Shown: positions 17,800-25,330 of the stretch, in pieces | How positions within the stretch are numbered: the stretch's first letter is position 1 | Layout: every line of letters begins with the position of its first letter | Assembly (NCBI RefSeq): GCF_001427795.1 | Contig: NZ_LMHJ01000002.1 | Location: 434,001 to 498,000 of the forward strand | Direction of reading: 5' to 3' | Length of the DNA stretch: 64,000 nt | DNA from: Nocardioides sp. Root682 | Lineage (GTDB): Bacteria > Actinomycetota > Actinomycetes > Propionibacteriales > Nocardioidaceae | Notes under the pieces: generated by a model | Seen by the model: only the letters and a program-made list of their open reading frames with translations | What the model was told of the DNA's origin: nothing | Database searches by the model: none | Program-made: the position numbers and the translations under genes

Positions 17800-18759
17800 A
17801 TGTATCTCGAACCAGACGATCCCTGCATGACGGACATCGCGTTGCGCAGCGAGTTGATCGCGCTCGGTCAGACCGACCGCAGCATTGCCCGCTCCCTGCG
17901 GAACGGTTGGTTGGCGAGACCCCGACGCGGTGCCTACGTCGACGGGAACGTCTGGGCCGGTCTGGCGACCGAAGGGCAGTACGCCGTCCGCGTTCGCGCC
18001 GCCGTACGGCAAGCCCGAGCTGACGTCGTCCCGAGCCACACTTCGGCGTTGCCGTTCCTGGACGCCCCGGTCTTTCACATGTCACTCCAAGACGTTCACC
18101 TGACACGAAAGGATGGACGTGCTGGGCGCCACGAAGCCGGGATCCAGCAGCATCGAGGGACTTTGCTCGACGGCGACGTCGTTACGGTCAACGGCATGGA
18201 GGTCACGGCCCCAATGCGCGCGACCCTGGAGGTAGCCACACTGGCCCCGGTCGAGTCCAGCCTGGTCGTACTCAACCACTTCCTGCACCGTGGCGACTTC
18301 ACGGGTCAACAGATCCGTGAACGATACGAATGCGGCATGGACGGATGGGCGAACTCCCTCAACACCGACCTCCTTCTTCGCCTGGGCGACCGGCGGATCG
18401 AGTCGGTTGGGGAATCGCGGACGTACTACTTCCTTTGGCGTCATCATTTCCCAGCTCCCGAGCCGCAGTTCGAGGTGTACGACGGCGCGACGCTATTGGC
18501 CTACCTGGACTTCGCGTTCCCCGAGCTGGGCATCTGGCTCGAGTTCGACGGCAAGGTCAAGTACGTGAAGTACCTCCGGCCGGGGGAGACAGTCCTGGAC
18601 GCGATCCTCCGCGAAAGGACTCGTGAGAATCGGATCGCTGAACTGACGGGCTGGCGGTGCATCCGAATCACCTGGGCTGACCTCGCGGACCCTGCGGCGT
18701 TGGAGCGCCGCATTCGTGGAGTGATTGCCGCGGTCGCATCCGCGCGGCGAGCGAGCTGA
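17800..18759 (+). CDS. AbiEi-antitoxin-like / DUF559-type protein
   Basis: The N-terminal 50 residues of this 319-residue protein (ALGQTDRSIARSLRNGWLARPRRGAYV) match the winged-helix start of type IV (AbiEi-type) antitoxins. The C-terminal 120 residues (LLAYLDFAFPELGIWLEFDGKVKY and RENRIAELTGWRCIRITWADL) resemble the DUF559/Vsr-like endonuclease fold, with an Asp/Glu cluster typical of that nuclease family. No AbiEii-type toxin partner is adjacent. Proteins with this combination are widespread in actinobacteria and remain uncharacterised. Start is ATG 17800; ATG 17827 is possible, and neither has a strong ribosome site. The gene is bracketed by 73-bp inverted repeats and its GC content looks lower than its neighbours, so it may have arrived as a unit. 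Confidence 0.7.
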   Translation: MYLEPDDPCMTDIALRSELIALGQTDRSIARSLRNGWLARPRRGAYVDGNVWAGLATEGQYAVRVRAAVRQARADVVPSHTSALPFLDAPVFHMSLQDVHLTRKDGRAGRHEAGIQQHRGTLLDGDVVTVNGMEVTAPMRATLEVATLAPVESSLVVLNHFLHRGDFTGQQIRERYECGMDGWANSLNTDLLLRLGDRRIESVGESRTYYFLWRHHFPAPEPQFEVYDGATLLAYLDFAFPELGIWLEFDGKVKYVKYLRPGETVLDAILRERTRENRIAELTGWRCIRITWADLADPAALERRIRGVIAAVASARRAS

Positions 18760-18795
18760 CGCGTCACACCTGGCACACAGGTCACACCGCGCGGT

Positions 18796-18868
18796 CAGTT
18801 CCTGCGCCGGTCGGGCGTTGCAACCCCCATCAGGGGCAGGAATCCCCGGGCGCCCGGGGATTCCTGCA
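18796..18868 (-). repeat. Right 73-bp inverted repeat around the AbiEi-like gene
   Basis: This is the inverted counterpart of 17641-17713, with the same 32-bp palindrome (18836-18867) at its outer end and the conserved inner GGCGCAGGAA (on the minus strand). Together the two repeats enclose about 1.1 kb holding only the AbiEi/DUF559-type gene. The right copy also lies between two convergent genes and can serve both as a terminator. Confidence 0.85.
18836..18867. terminator. 32-bp palindrome between convergent genes
   Basis: This palindrome is identical to the one after rel. It sits 76 bp after the AbiEi-like gene and 7 bp beyond the DUF349 gene stop on the other strand, so it can terminate both convergent transcripts. 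Confidence 0.65.
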
Positions 18869-18874
18869 CTTCCA

Positions 18875-20113
18875 TCAGCGGTAGTCGGCCGACGCCTTCT
18901 TCGCCATGTCCAGGAACGACCGACGCCCTTCGAGGTTCTCCTCGAGGTCGCGGATCTTCTTGGCGTCACCCTTGGCGCGAGCGGCTTCGAGCTTGGCCTC
19001 GGCCTCGGCGATGGCGGCTTCGAGCTTGGACACCATGTCGTCGGCGCGAGCCGACTTCTCGGGGTCGGACTTGCGCCACTGGTCGTCCTCGGCCTTGCGG
19101 ATGGTCTGCTCGATGGCACGCATGCGTCCCTCGAGGTCCTTGATCCGGTCGCGGGGCACCTTGCCGGCCTCGTCCCAGCGGTCGGCGACCAGGCGGAAGG
19201 CGGCCTTGGCGGCTGCGACGTCACCGGTCTCGGCGAGCGGGGCGAGCACGGCCTCGGCCTCGACGAGCAGCGCCTCCTTGACCTCTGCGTTGGCTGCGAA
19301 CTCGGTGTCGAGGGCGGCGTTGGCTGCGTCGCGAGCCCCGAAGAAGGAGTCCTGTGCGCCACGGAAGCGCTGCCAGAGCTTGTCGTCGACGTTCTTGGGC
19401 GCCGGACCGGCGTTCTTCCAGTCGCGCATCAGGTCGCGGTACTTGCCCGACGTCGGACCCCAGTCGGTGGAGCTGGCCAGGGCCTCGGCCTCGGCGACGA
19501 GGCGCTCCTTGACGACCCGGGCGCCCTCGCGCTTCTCGTCCTGCTCGGCGAAGTGCCCCTTGCGTGCCTTCGTGTACGCCGACCGCGCGGTCGAGAAGCG
19601 CTTCCAGAGTGCGTCGTCGGCGGCCTTGTCGATGCGGGGGAGCTGCTTCCACTGGTCGAGGAGCTCACGCAGCCGGTTGGCGCCGTTGCGCCAGTCGCGG
19701 CCGCTGGCGATCTTCTCGGCTTCGAGCGCGAGCTTCTCCTTCTGCTCGCGTGCCTCGGTGGCCTTCTGCGCCTTGACGGCCTTGCGGGCCTCGCGCTGGA
19801 TGGCGATCACCGGGCCGAGCTCGTCGAGCCTTCGCCCGAGCAGCGCGAGGTCTCCCACGGCATGGATGTCGGCGAGCTGGTCGCGCACGAGCTTCACCGA
19901 GGAGACGGCTTCCTCGGGGGACAGGACCCCCGAGATCACTCTCTTGTGGAGCAGGTCCACCTCGAGCGCGATCGCGTCATAGCGCTTCGTGTAGAAGGCC
20001 AGGGCTTCCTCGGGAGGCACGTCGGGAACCTGCCCGACCGCACGTTCGCCATCGGATGTCTTCACATAGACGGTGCCGTCGTCAGCAACGCGGCCCCAGT
20101 CGGAGGTAGTCAC
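18875..20113 (-). CDS. DUF349 domain protein, coiled-coil rich
   Basis: This protein of about 412 residues consists of repeated helical units of about 70 residues. Each unit has a conserved aromatic/acidic pattern (LDQWKQLPRIDKAADDALWKRF, then MRDWKNAGPAPKNVDDKLWQRF, then ADRWDEAGKVPRD), which is the DUF349 repeat, here quoted in part. A highly charged Ala/Glu/Lys coiled coil ends the protein. The function of the family is unknown. GTG at 20113 is chosen because a TAGCAT -10 box ends 8 nt before it. Starts further upstream would overlap the opposing gene that begins at 20160. It is divergent from the metallo-hydrolase gene, 46 bp apart. Confidence 0.85.
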   Translation of the reverse strand: MTTSDWGRVADDGTVYVKTSDGERAVGQVPDVPPEEALAFYTKRYDAIALEVDLLHKRVISGVLSPEEAVSSVKLVRDQLADIHAVGDLALLGRRLDELGPVIAIQREARKAVKAQKATEAREQKEKLALEAEKIASGRDWRNGANRLRELLDQWKQLPRIDKAADDALWKRFSTARSAYTKARKGHFAEQDEKREGARVVKERLVAEAEALASSTDWGPTSGKYRDLMRDWKNAGPAPKNVDDKLWQRFRGAQDSFFGARDAANAALDTEFAANAEVKEALLVEAEAVLAPLAETGDVAAAKAAFRLVADRWDEAGKVPRDRIKDLEGRMRAIEQTIRKAEDDQWRKSDPEKSARADDMVSKLEAAIAEAEAKLEAARAKGDAKKIRDLEENLEGRRSFLDMAKKASADYR

Positions 20114-20121
20114 AGTGGGCC

Positions 20122-20127
20122 ATGCTA
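20122..20127 (-). promoter_or_regulatory. Leaderless -10 box of the DUF349 gene
   Basis: On the minus strand TAGCAT is followed by 8 nt and then GTG 20113. With no ribosome site present, leaderless translation is likely. It is paired back to back with the promoter of the opposing gene. Confidence 0.5.
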
Positions 20128-20147
20128 GTGCCGAACCCTCAGGCCGA

Positions 20148-20153
20148 TAGGCT
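20148..20153 (+). promoter_or_regulatory. Leaderless -10 box of the metallo-hydrolase gene
   Basis: TAGGCT is followed by exactly 6 nt and GTG 20160, the same layout as at pdxT and rarA. Confidence 0.6.
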
Positions 20154-20159
20154 GGGTCG

Positions 20160-20870
20160 GTGCTCATCGCTGCCTTCCCCGCTGGACCGTGGGGCACCAA
20201 TTGCTATGTCGCGGCCACCGGACCGGGCGCTGAGTGCATCGTGATCGACCCGGGCAAGGACGCCGCGAGCGGTGTCGCCGACGTGGTCCGCGAGCACAAC
20301 CTCAAGCCGGTTGCGGTCCTGCTGACCCACGGGCACATCGACCACATGTGGTCGGTCACCCCCGTCGCGGGTGCGTACGACGCCACGGCATGGATCCACC
20401 CGGACGACCGGCACCTGCTCGCCGACCCGATGTCGGGCATGTCGGCCGAGACCGCGGGCATGCTGCTCGGCGGCAAGTACGAGTTCGTCGAGCCCGACCG
20501 GGTTGCCGAGCTCGCTGACGGCGCCGCGCTCGAGCTCGCAGGACTCCAGGTGGTCGTGGACCACACGCCCGGGCACACGGCTGGCTCGGTCACCTTCCGG
20601 ACGCCGTACGGCGAGCAGGACATCTCGGAGCTGATGTTCTCCGGCGACCTGTTGTTCCAGGGCTCGATCGGCCGGACCGACCTGCCGGGCGGCGATCATG
20701 CCGCCATGCTCCGCTCGCTCGCCTCGAAGGTGCTGCCGTTGGCCGACGACATCGTCGTGCTGCCGGGCCATGGCGAGCAGACGTCCATCGGTCGCGAGCG
20801 CGCGACCAACCCCTTCCTGCAGGACCTGCTCGACTCGGGCTCCGCGGGCCGAGTGACCAGAGGTCTGTAG
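20160..20870 (+). CDS. Metallo-beta-lactamase-fold hydrolase (glyoxalase II-like)
   Basis: This 236-residue protein has the metal-binding THGHIDH motif, a later HTPGHTAGS with the next metal ligand, FSGDLLF with the bridging Asp, and LPGHGEQT. The order fits the glyoxalase II-like branch, which hydrolyses thioesters such as S-lactoylglutathione. Actinobacteria lack glutathione, so the true thiol may be mycothiol or another, and the substrate cannot be read here. GTG 20160 is the leaderless start. hisS begins 4 nt after its stop, and the hydrolase-hisS pairing is common in actinobacteria. Confidence 0.88.
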   Translation: MLIAAFPAGPWGTNCYVAATGPGAECIVIDPGKDAASGVADVVREHNLKPVAVLLTHGHIDHMWSVTPVAGAYDATAWIHPDDRHLLADPMSGMSAETAGMLLGGKYEFVEPDRVAELADGAALELAGLQVVVDHTPGHTAGSVTFRTPYGEQDISELMFSGDLLFQGSIGRTDLPGGDHAAMLRSLASKVLPLADDIVVLPGHGEQTSIGRERATNPFLQDLLDSGSAGRVTRGL

Positions 20871-20874
20871 TTCC

Positions 20875-22305
20875 ATGGCAAAGCCGACCCCGCTCAGCGG
20901 GTTTCCCGAGTTCCTGCCTGCGCAGCGCCACGTCGAGCAGGAGGTCGTCGCGACGCTGGCGCGCACCTTCGAGCTGCACGGCTTCGCGAACATCGAGACC
21001 CGTGCGGTCGAGCCGCTCGACCAGCTGCTGCGCAAGGGGGACACCTCCAAGGAGGTCTACGTCCTCAAGCGCCTCCACGACGAGGCGGGCAAGGACGCCG
21101 GCATCGGCCTGCACTTCGACCTGACGGTGCCGTTCGCGCGCTACGTGCTGGAGAACGCCGGCAAGCTGGAGTTCCCGTTCCGCCGCTACCAGATCCAGAA
21201 GGTGTGGCGGGGTGAGCGGCCCCAGGAGGGTCGCTTCCGCGAGTTCACGCAGGCCGACATCGACATCGTCGGGCGCGACGACCTGCCGTTCCACCACGAC
21301 GTCGAGGTCGCCCGGGTCATGCTCGAGGCCCTCTCGCGCCTCGACTTCCTGCCCGGCTTCCGGCTCCAGGTCAACAACCGCAAGCTGATCCAGGGCTTCT
21401 ACGCCGGAATGGGCATCTCCACGGAAGGCATCGACGAGGTGATGCGCCTCGTCGACAAGCTCGACAAGCTGGAGCCCGCGAAGGTCCGCGAGCTGCTGCT
21501 CACCGACGCGGGCGTCACCGAGGAACAGGCTGACAAGGCCCTCGCGCTGGCCACGATCCGCACCACCGACGACTCCTTCGTCGACCGGGTGCGGGACCTC
21601 GGCGTCAAGGGCGAGCTCCTCGAGGAGGGCCTCGACGAGCTCGCGACGCTCGTCCGCGCGTGCGCTCCTCTGGCGACGGAATCGGTCAGGATCGAGGCCG
21701 ACCTCTCGATCGCCCGGGGCCTCGACTACTACACCGGGACGGTGTTCGAGACCCGCCTCGACGGCTACGAGTCGCTCGGCTCCATCTGCTCGGGGGGCCG
21801 TTACGACGCCCTCGCCAACGACGGTCGTACGACGTACCCCGGTGTCGGCATCTCGCTGGGTGTCAGTCGCGTCCTGGTGCCCCTGGTCCAGCGGGGCCTG
21901 CTGACCTCGGACCGTTCGGTGCCGAGCGTCGTCCTGGTCGCCCTCGCCAACGAGGACGCACGCAGCGAGGCCGATGCCACGGCAACCGCCCTGCGTGCGC
22001 AGGGCATTGCGTGCGAGGTGGCACCCACCGCCGCGAAGTTCGGCAAGCAGATCCGTCACGCCGAGCGGCGTGGCATCCCGTACGTCTGGTTCTCCTCGAC
22101 CTCCGAGGACGGCACCGTCACGCACGAGGTCAAGGACATCCGCGACGGAAACCAGGTCGCAGCCGACCCGGCGACGTGGCAACCTCCGAGCCAGGACCTG
22201 CGCCCGCAGGTCGTGGCCATCTCCACCGACACCAGCACTGACACCAGCACTGACACCAGCACTGACACCAGCACCGCCTCATCCATCGAAAAGGAACTCT
22301 CGTGA
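20875..22305 (+). CDS. hisS: Histidine--tRNA ligase
   Basis: HisRS charges tRNA-His. The class II motifs can be seen: [10 protein letters not shown] and [24 protein letters not shown] near motif 2 (in part), GGRYDAL and [11 protein letters not shown] at motif 3. At 476 residues it is long because of a C-terminal Ser-Thr-Asp-Thr repeat tail encoded by four 12-bp units (22228-22275). Such a tail is unlikely to touch the catalytic core. ATG 20875 gives [15 protein letters not shown]. The stop overlaps aspS (GTGA). Confidence 0.94.
   Translation: MAKPTPLSGFPEFLPAQRHVEQEVVATLARTFELHGFANIETRAVEPLDQLLRKGDTSKEVYVLKRLHDEAGKDAGIGLHFDLTVPFARYVLENAGKLEFPFRRYQIQKVWRGERPQEGRFREFTQADIDIVGRDDLPFHHDVEVARVMLEALSRLDFLPGFRLQVNNRKLIQGFYAGMGISTEGIDEVMRLVDKLDKLEPAKVRELLLTDAGVTEEQADKALALATIRTTDDSFVDRVRDLGVKGELLEEGLDELATLVRACAPLATESVRIEADLSIARGLDYYTGTVFETRLDGYESLGSICSGGRYDALANDGRTTYPGVGISLGVSRVLVPLVQRGLLTSDRSVPSVVLVALANEDARSEADATATALRAQGIACEVAPTAAKFGKQIRHAERRGIPYVWFSSTSEDGTVTHEVKDIRDGNQVAADPATWQPPSQDLRPQVVAISTDTSTDTSTDTSTDTSTASSIEKELS
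22228..22275 (+). repeat. 12-bp tandem repeat in the 3' end of hisS
   Basis: GACACCAGCACT is repeated four times in a row (22228, 22240, 22252, 22264; the last unit ends in CC). It encodes a Thr-Ser-Thr-Asp repeat at the HisRS C-terminus. Being a multiple of three, copy-number change would keep the frame. Confidence 0.9.
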
Positions 22306-24074
22306 TCCGCACCCAGGACGCCGGCGCACTCCGCGCCGAGCACGTCGGCCAGACCGTCACCCTTGCCGGGTGGGTGGCCAACAGGCGCGATCACGGCGGT
22401 GTGGCCTTCATCGACCTCCGCGAGTCGAGTGGCATCGTCCAGGTCGTCATCCGTGACGAGGCCGTCGCGCACAGCCTGCGTGCGGAGTTCTGCCTCAAGG
22501 TCACCGGCGAGGTCGTCGCCCGGATCGAGGGCAACGAGAACCCCAACCTGCCCACCGGTGCGATCGAGGTCGTCGCGACCGAGGTCGAGGTGCTGAACCC
22601 GGCCGCGCCCCTGCCGTTCCCGATCAGCGACCACGTCGACGTCGGCGAGGAGGTGCGCCTCAAGCACCGTTACCTCGACCTGCGTCGTAGTGGCCCTGCG
22701 CACGCCCTCCGCCTGCGCAGCAAGGTCAACAAGGCCGCCCGCGACGTCCTGGACCAGCACGGCTTCGTCGAGGTCGAGACGCCCACCCTGACCCGCTCGA
22801 CGCCCGAGGGTGCGCGGGACTTCCTGGTGCCGGCACGCCTTGCCCCGGGCAGCTGGTACGCCCTTCCGCAGAGCCCGCAGCTGTTCAAGCAGCTGCTCAT
22901 GGTGGGCGGTCTCGAGCGCTACTACCAGATCGCCCGTTGTTACCGCGACGAGGACTTCCGCGCCGACCGGCAGCCCGAGTTCACCCAGCTCGACATCGAG
23001 CTGAGCTTCGCCGACCAGGAGGACGTCATCGCCCTCATGGAGGACGTGCTCGCTGCGATGTGGGATCAGATCGGCTACGACATCCCGCGCCCCATCCCTC
23101 GCATGACGTACGCCGACGCGATGGCCCGGTTCGGGTCCGACAAGCCGGACCTGCGGATGGGCAACGAGCTCGTCGACTGCACGGAGTACTTCAAGGAGAC
23201 GACCTTCCGCGTCTTCCAGGCCGAGTACGTCGGTGCGGTCGTGATGCCCGGTGGCGCGAGCCAGCCGCGCAAGAAGCTCGACGCGTGGCAGGAGTGGGCC
23301 AAGCAGCGCGGTGCCAAGGGACTGGCCTACGTGCTCGTCACCGAGGACGGCTCGCTCGGCGGCCCGGTGGCGAAGAACCTCTCCGAGGCCGAGCAGGCGG
23401 GCCTCGCGGCCCACGTCGGCGCGGAGCCGGGGGACTGCATCTTCTTCGGTGCCGGTGCCACGAAGTCCAGCCGCGCCCTGTTGGGTGCCGCACGCCTGGA
23501 GATCGGTCGTCGCTGCGACCTCATCGACGAGGACGCCTTCGCGTTCACGTGGGTGGTCGACGCCCCGATGTTCGAACCGGCCTCGGACGCGGTTGCCTCC
23601 GGTGACGTCGCTGTCGGTGCCGGTGCCTGGACGGCCGTGCACCACGCCTTCACGGGTCCCAAGCCGGAGTTCGCCGACACCTTCGACACCGACCCCGGCA
23701 GCGCGCTGGCCTACGCCTACGACATCGTCTGCAACGGCAGCGAGCTCGGGGGTGGATCGATCCGGATCCACCGTGAGGACGTCCAGAAGCGCGTCTTCTC
23801 GGTGATGGGGATCAGCGAGGAGGACGCCCAGGAGAAGTTCGGGTTCCTGCTCGACGCCTTCAAGTTCGGCGCACCCCCGCACGGCGGCATCGCTGTCGGC
23901 ATGGACCGGATCGTCGCCATGCTGGCCAAGGTCGACTCGATTCGCGAGGTGATCGCGTTCCCGAAGTCCGGTGGCGGCTACGACCCGTTGACGGCTGCTC
24001 CTGCGCCGATCACGGCCGAACAGCGCAAGGAAGCCGGTGTGGACGCCCGTCCGGAGGACGAAACCAAGTCCTGA
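22302..24074 (+). CDS. aspS: Aspartate--tRNA ligase
   Basis: AspRS charges tRNA-Asp, or both tRNA-Asp and tRNA-Asn if non-discriminating; which applies here cannot be read. The N-terminal OB anticodon-binding domain ([22 protein letters not shown] in part), motif 2 ([18 protein letters not shown] in part) and motif 3 ([14 protein letters not shown]) are intact, as is the bacterial GAD insertion domain. Length is 590 residues, the usual bacterial size. GTG 22302 overlaps the hisS stop by 4 nt. Confidence 0.95.
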   Translation: MIRTQDAGALRAEHVGQTVTLAGWVANRRDHGGVAFIDLRESSGIVQVVIRDEAVAHSLRAEFCLKVTGEVVARIEGNENPNLPTGAIEVVATEVEVLNPAAPLPFPISDHVDVGEEVRLKHRYLDLRRSGPAHALRLRSKVNKAARDVLDQHGFVEVETPTLTRSTPEGARDFLVPARLAPGSWYALPQSPQLFKQLLMVGGLERYYQIARCYRDEDFRADRQPEFTQLDIELSFADQEDVIALMEDVLAAMWDQIGYDIPRPIPRMTYADAMARFGSDKPDLRMGNELVDCTEYFKETTFRVFQAEYVGAVVMPGGASQPRKKLDAWQEWAKQRGAKGLAYVLVTEDGSLGGPVAKNLSEAEQAGLAAHVGAEPGDCIFFGAGATKSSRALLGAARLEIGRRCDLIDEDAFAFTWVVDAPMFEPASDAVASGDVAVGAGAWTAVHHAFTGPKPEFADTFDTDPGSALAYAYDIVCNGSELGGGSIRIHREDVQKRVFSVMGISEEDAQEKFGFLLDAFKFGAPPHGGIAVGMDRIVAMLAKVDSIREVIAFPKSGGGYDPLTAAPAPITAEQRKEAGVDARPEDETKS

Positions 24075-24083
24075 CCGTTCGGG

Positions 24084-24100
24084 CCGGAAGGATTTTCCGG
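24084..24100 (+). terminator. Possible weak hairpin after aspS
   Basis: A 6-bp stem (CCGGAA / TTCCGG) with a 5-nt loop lies 10 bp after the aspS stop. It is short, and the T residues are in the loop side of the stem, so its role as a terminator is uncertain. Confidence 0.3.
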
Positions 24101-24208
24101 TGGGTCGAGACCAAACCGTTACCGCGTCGCTATCGCTTTGGCGCAACGTGAGCACCTAATGTCGCTCGCGGTGCCGACATCGGACGGCACTGAACGGGAT
24201 GGCTCACA

Positions 24209-24238
24209 ACGTCCCGTTGGCGGCGAGCAACGGGACGT
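24209..24238 (+). promoter_or_regulatory. Inverted repeat before the peptide-transport operon
   Basis: ACGTCCCGTT (24209-24218) and AACGGGACGT (24229-24238) form a perfect 10-bp inverted repeat with a 10-bp spacer, 9 bp before the first permease ATG. A third AACGGGA occurs at 24193. It could be an operator for a dimeric repressor, or an mRNA hairpin that hides the ribosome site (AGAGGTGAC). Confidence 0.45.
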
Positions 24239-24247
24239 AGAGGTGAC

Positions 24248-25258
24248 ATGACCACCACGGTGAGCAACCTCGAGAGCGAGGGTCTGCCCGACCCCACCGG
24301 ACATCCGGACGAGATGGATCGCGGCAAGGTCGAGGGCAAGTCACCGACACGACTCGCCATCGAGCGGTTCCGCAAGGACCGGCTCTCGATGGTGTCGTTC
24401 ATCATCGTGGCGCTCTACATCCTCGGTGGGATCCTCGCCCCGTTCCTGGTGAAGTTCGGCCTGCTCGACCCGACCAGCTACCACCAGGACCTGCTCAACG
24501 AGTTCACCCTTCCGGAGGGTCCGCTCGGCGGCATCAGCTGGAAGCACCCGTTGGGGGTGGAGCCCGGCACCGGCCGCGACGTCATGTCCCGGGTCTGGCT
24601 CGGTACGACGCTGTCGCTCACGATCGCTCTCATCGCGAGCCTCCTCGCGATGGCCATCGGGACGGTCCTGGGCATCATCGCGGGCTTCACCGGCGGCCTG
24701 ACCGACGGTGTCATCGGTCGACTGATCGACCTGACCCTCTCGTTCCCCTCGACGCTGATGCTGCTGGCCCTGTCGGCGCCGATGTATGCGCTGCTCACCA
24801 AGAACTTCCACGTGCCCGAGGGCGACCTGGCGTGGGCGACGTACGTCGTCGTCTTCCTGGCGATCTTCGGCTGGCCGCCCATTGCGCGGCTGATCCGCGG
24901 ACAGGTGCTGTCGATCCGCGAGCGCGAGTTCGTGCACGCGGCGACCCTGTTCGGCGCCTCGAGGTTCCGGATGTACTTCAAGGAGATCCTGCCGAACCTG
25001 TGGGCGCCGCTGCTGGTGTCCTTCACGTTGCTGCTGCCGGCCTACATCTCGGCCGAAGCGGCGCTCAGCTACCTCGGCGTCAGCATCAAGCCGCCCACGC
25101 CGACCCTGGGCAACGTGCTGCGCGACTCGCTCAACTACGCGGAGTTCGACTTCGTGTACTTCTTCTCGCCTGCTTTCGCCATCGCTCTGATCGTCGTCTG
25201 CTTCAACCTGCTCGGCGACGGTCTGCGTGATGCCCTCGACCCGAAGTCCAACCGCTGA
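24248..25258 (+). CDS. Peptide ABC transporter permease (OppC/DppC type)
   Basis: This 336-residue membrane protein has an N-terminal helix (about 54-78) followed by five more predicted helices. The binding-protein-dependent permease motif can be seen around REREFVHAATLFGASRFRMYFKEILPN (in part), where the EAA loop contacts the ATPases. It has the GREF-type C-subunit layout. The partners are two permeases, two ATPases and a lipoprotein receptor encoded here. Being first in the operon before the binding protein is an unusual order. The ribosome site is AGAGGTGAC. Confidence 0.9.
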   Translation: MTTTVSNLESEGLPDPTGHPDEMDRGKVEGKSPTRLAIERFRKDRLSMVSFIIVALYILGGILAPFLVKFGLLDPTSYHQDLLNEFTLPEGPLGGISWKHPLGVEPGTGRDVMSRVWLGTTLSLTIALIASLLAMAIGTVLGIIAGFTGGLTDGVIGRLIDLTLSFPSTLMLLALSAPMYALLTKNFHVPEGDLAWATYVVVFLAIFGWPPIARLIRGQVLSIREREFVHAATLFGASRFRMYFKEILPNLWAPLLVSFTLLLPAYISAEAALSYLGVSIKPPTPTLGNVLRDSLNYAEFDFVYFFSPAFAIALIVVCFNLLGDGLRDALDPKSNR

Positions 25259-25330
25259 ACCCACGATCTTCGACGGCAGGTCGCCGCCGAATGTGCCGCC
25301 GCCAGGCGCGTACACATTGAAGGAGAATTC

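Noticed and set aside
17641..18868. Insertion sequence or prophage attachment sites
   Set aside because: There is no transposase or integrase in the enclosed 1.1 kb and no target duplication is visible by eye; only the inverted-repeat pair is reported.
20113..20200. Longer N-terminus of the DUF349 protein
   Set aside because: It would overlap the start of the opposing metallo-hydrolase gene, and the TAGCAT box supports GTG 20113.
22228..22275. Possible CRISPR-like array
   Set aside because: The units are 12 bp long, directly adjacent and inside hisS with no spacers.
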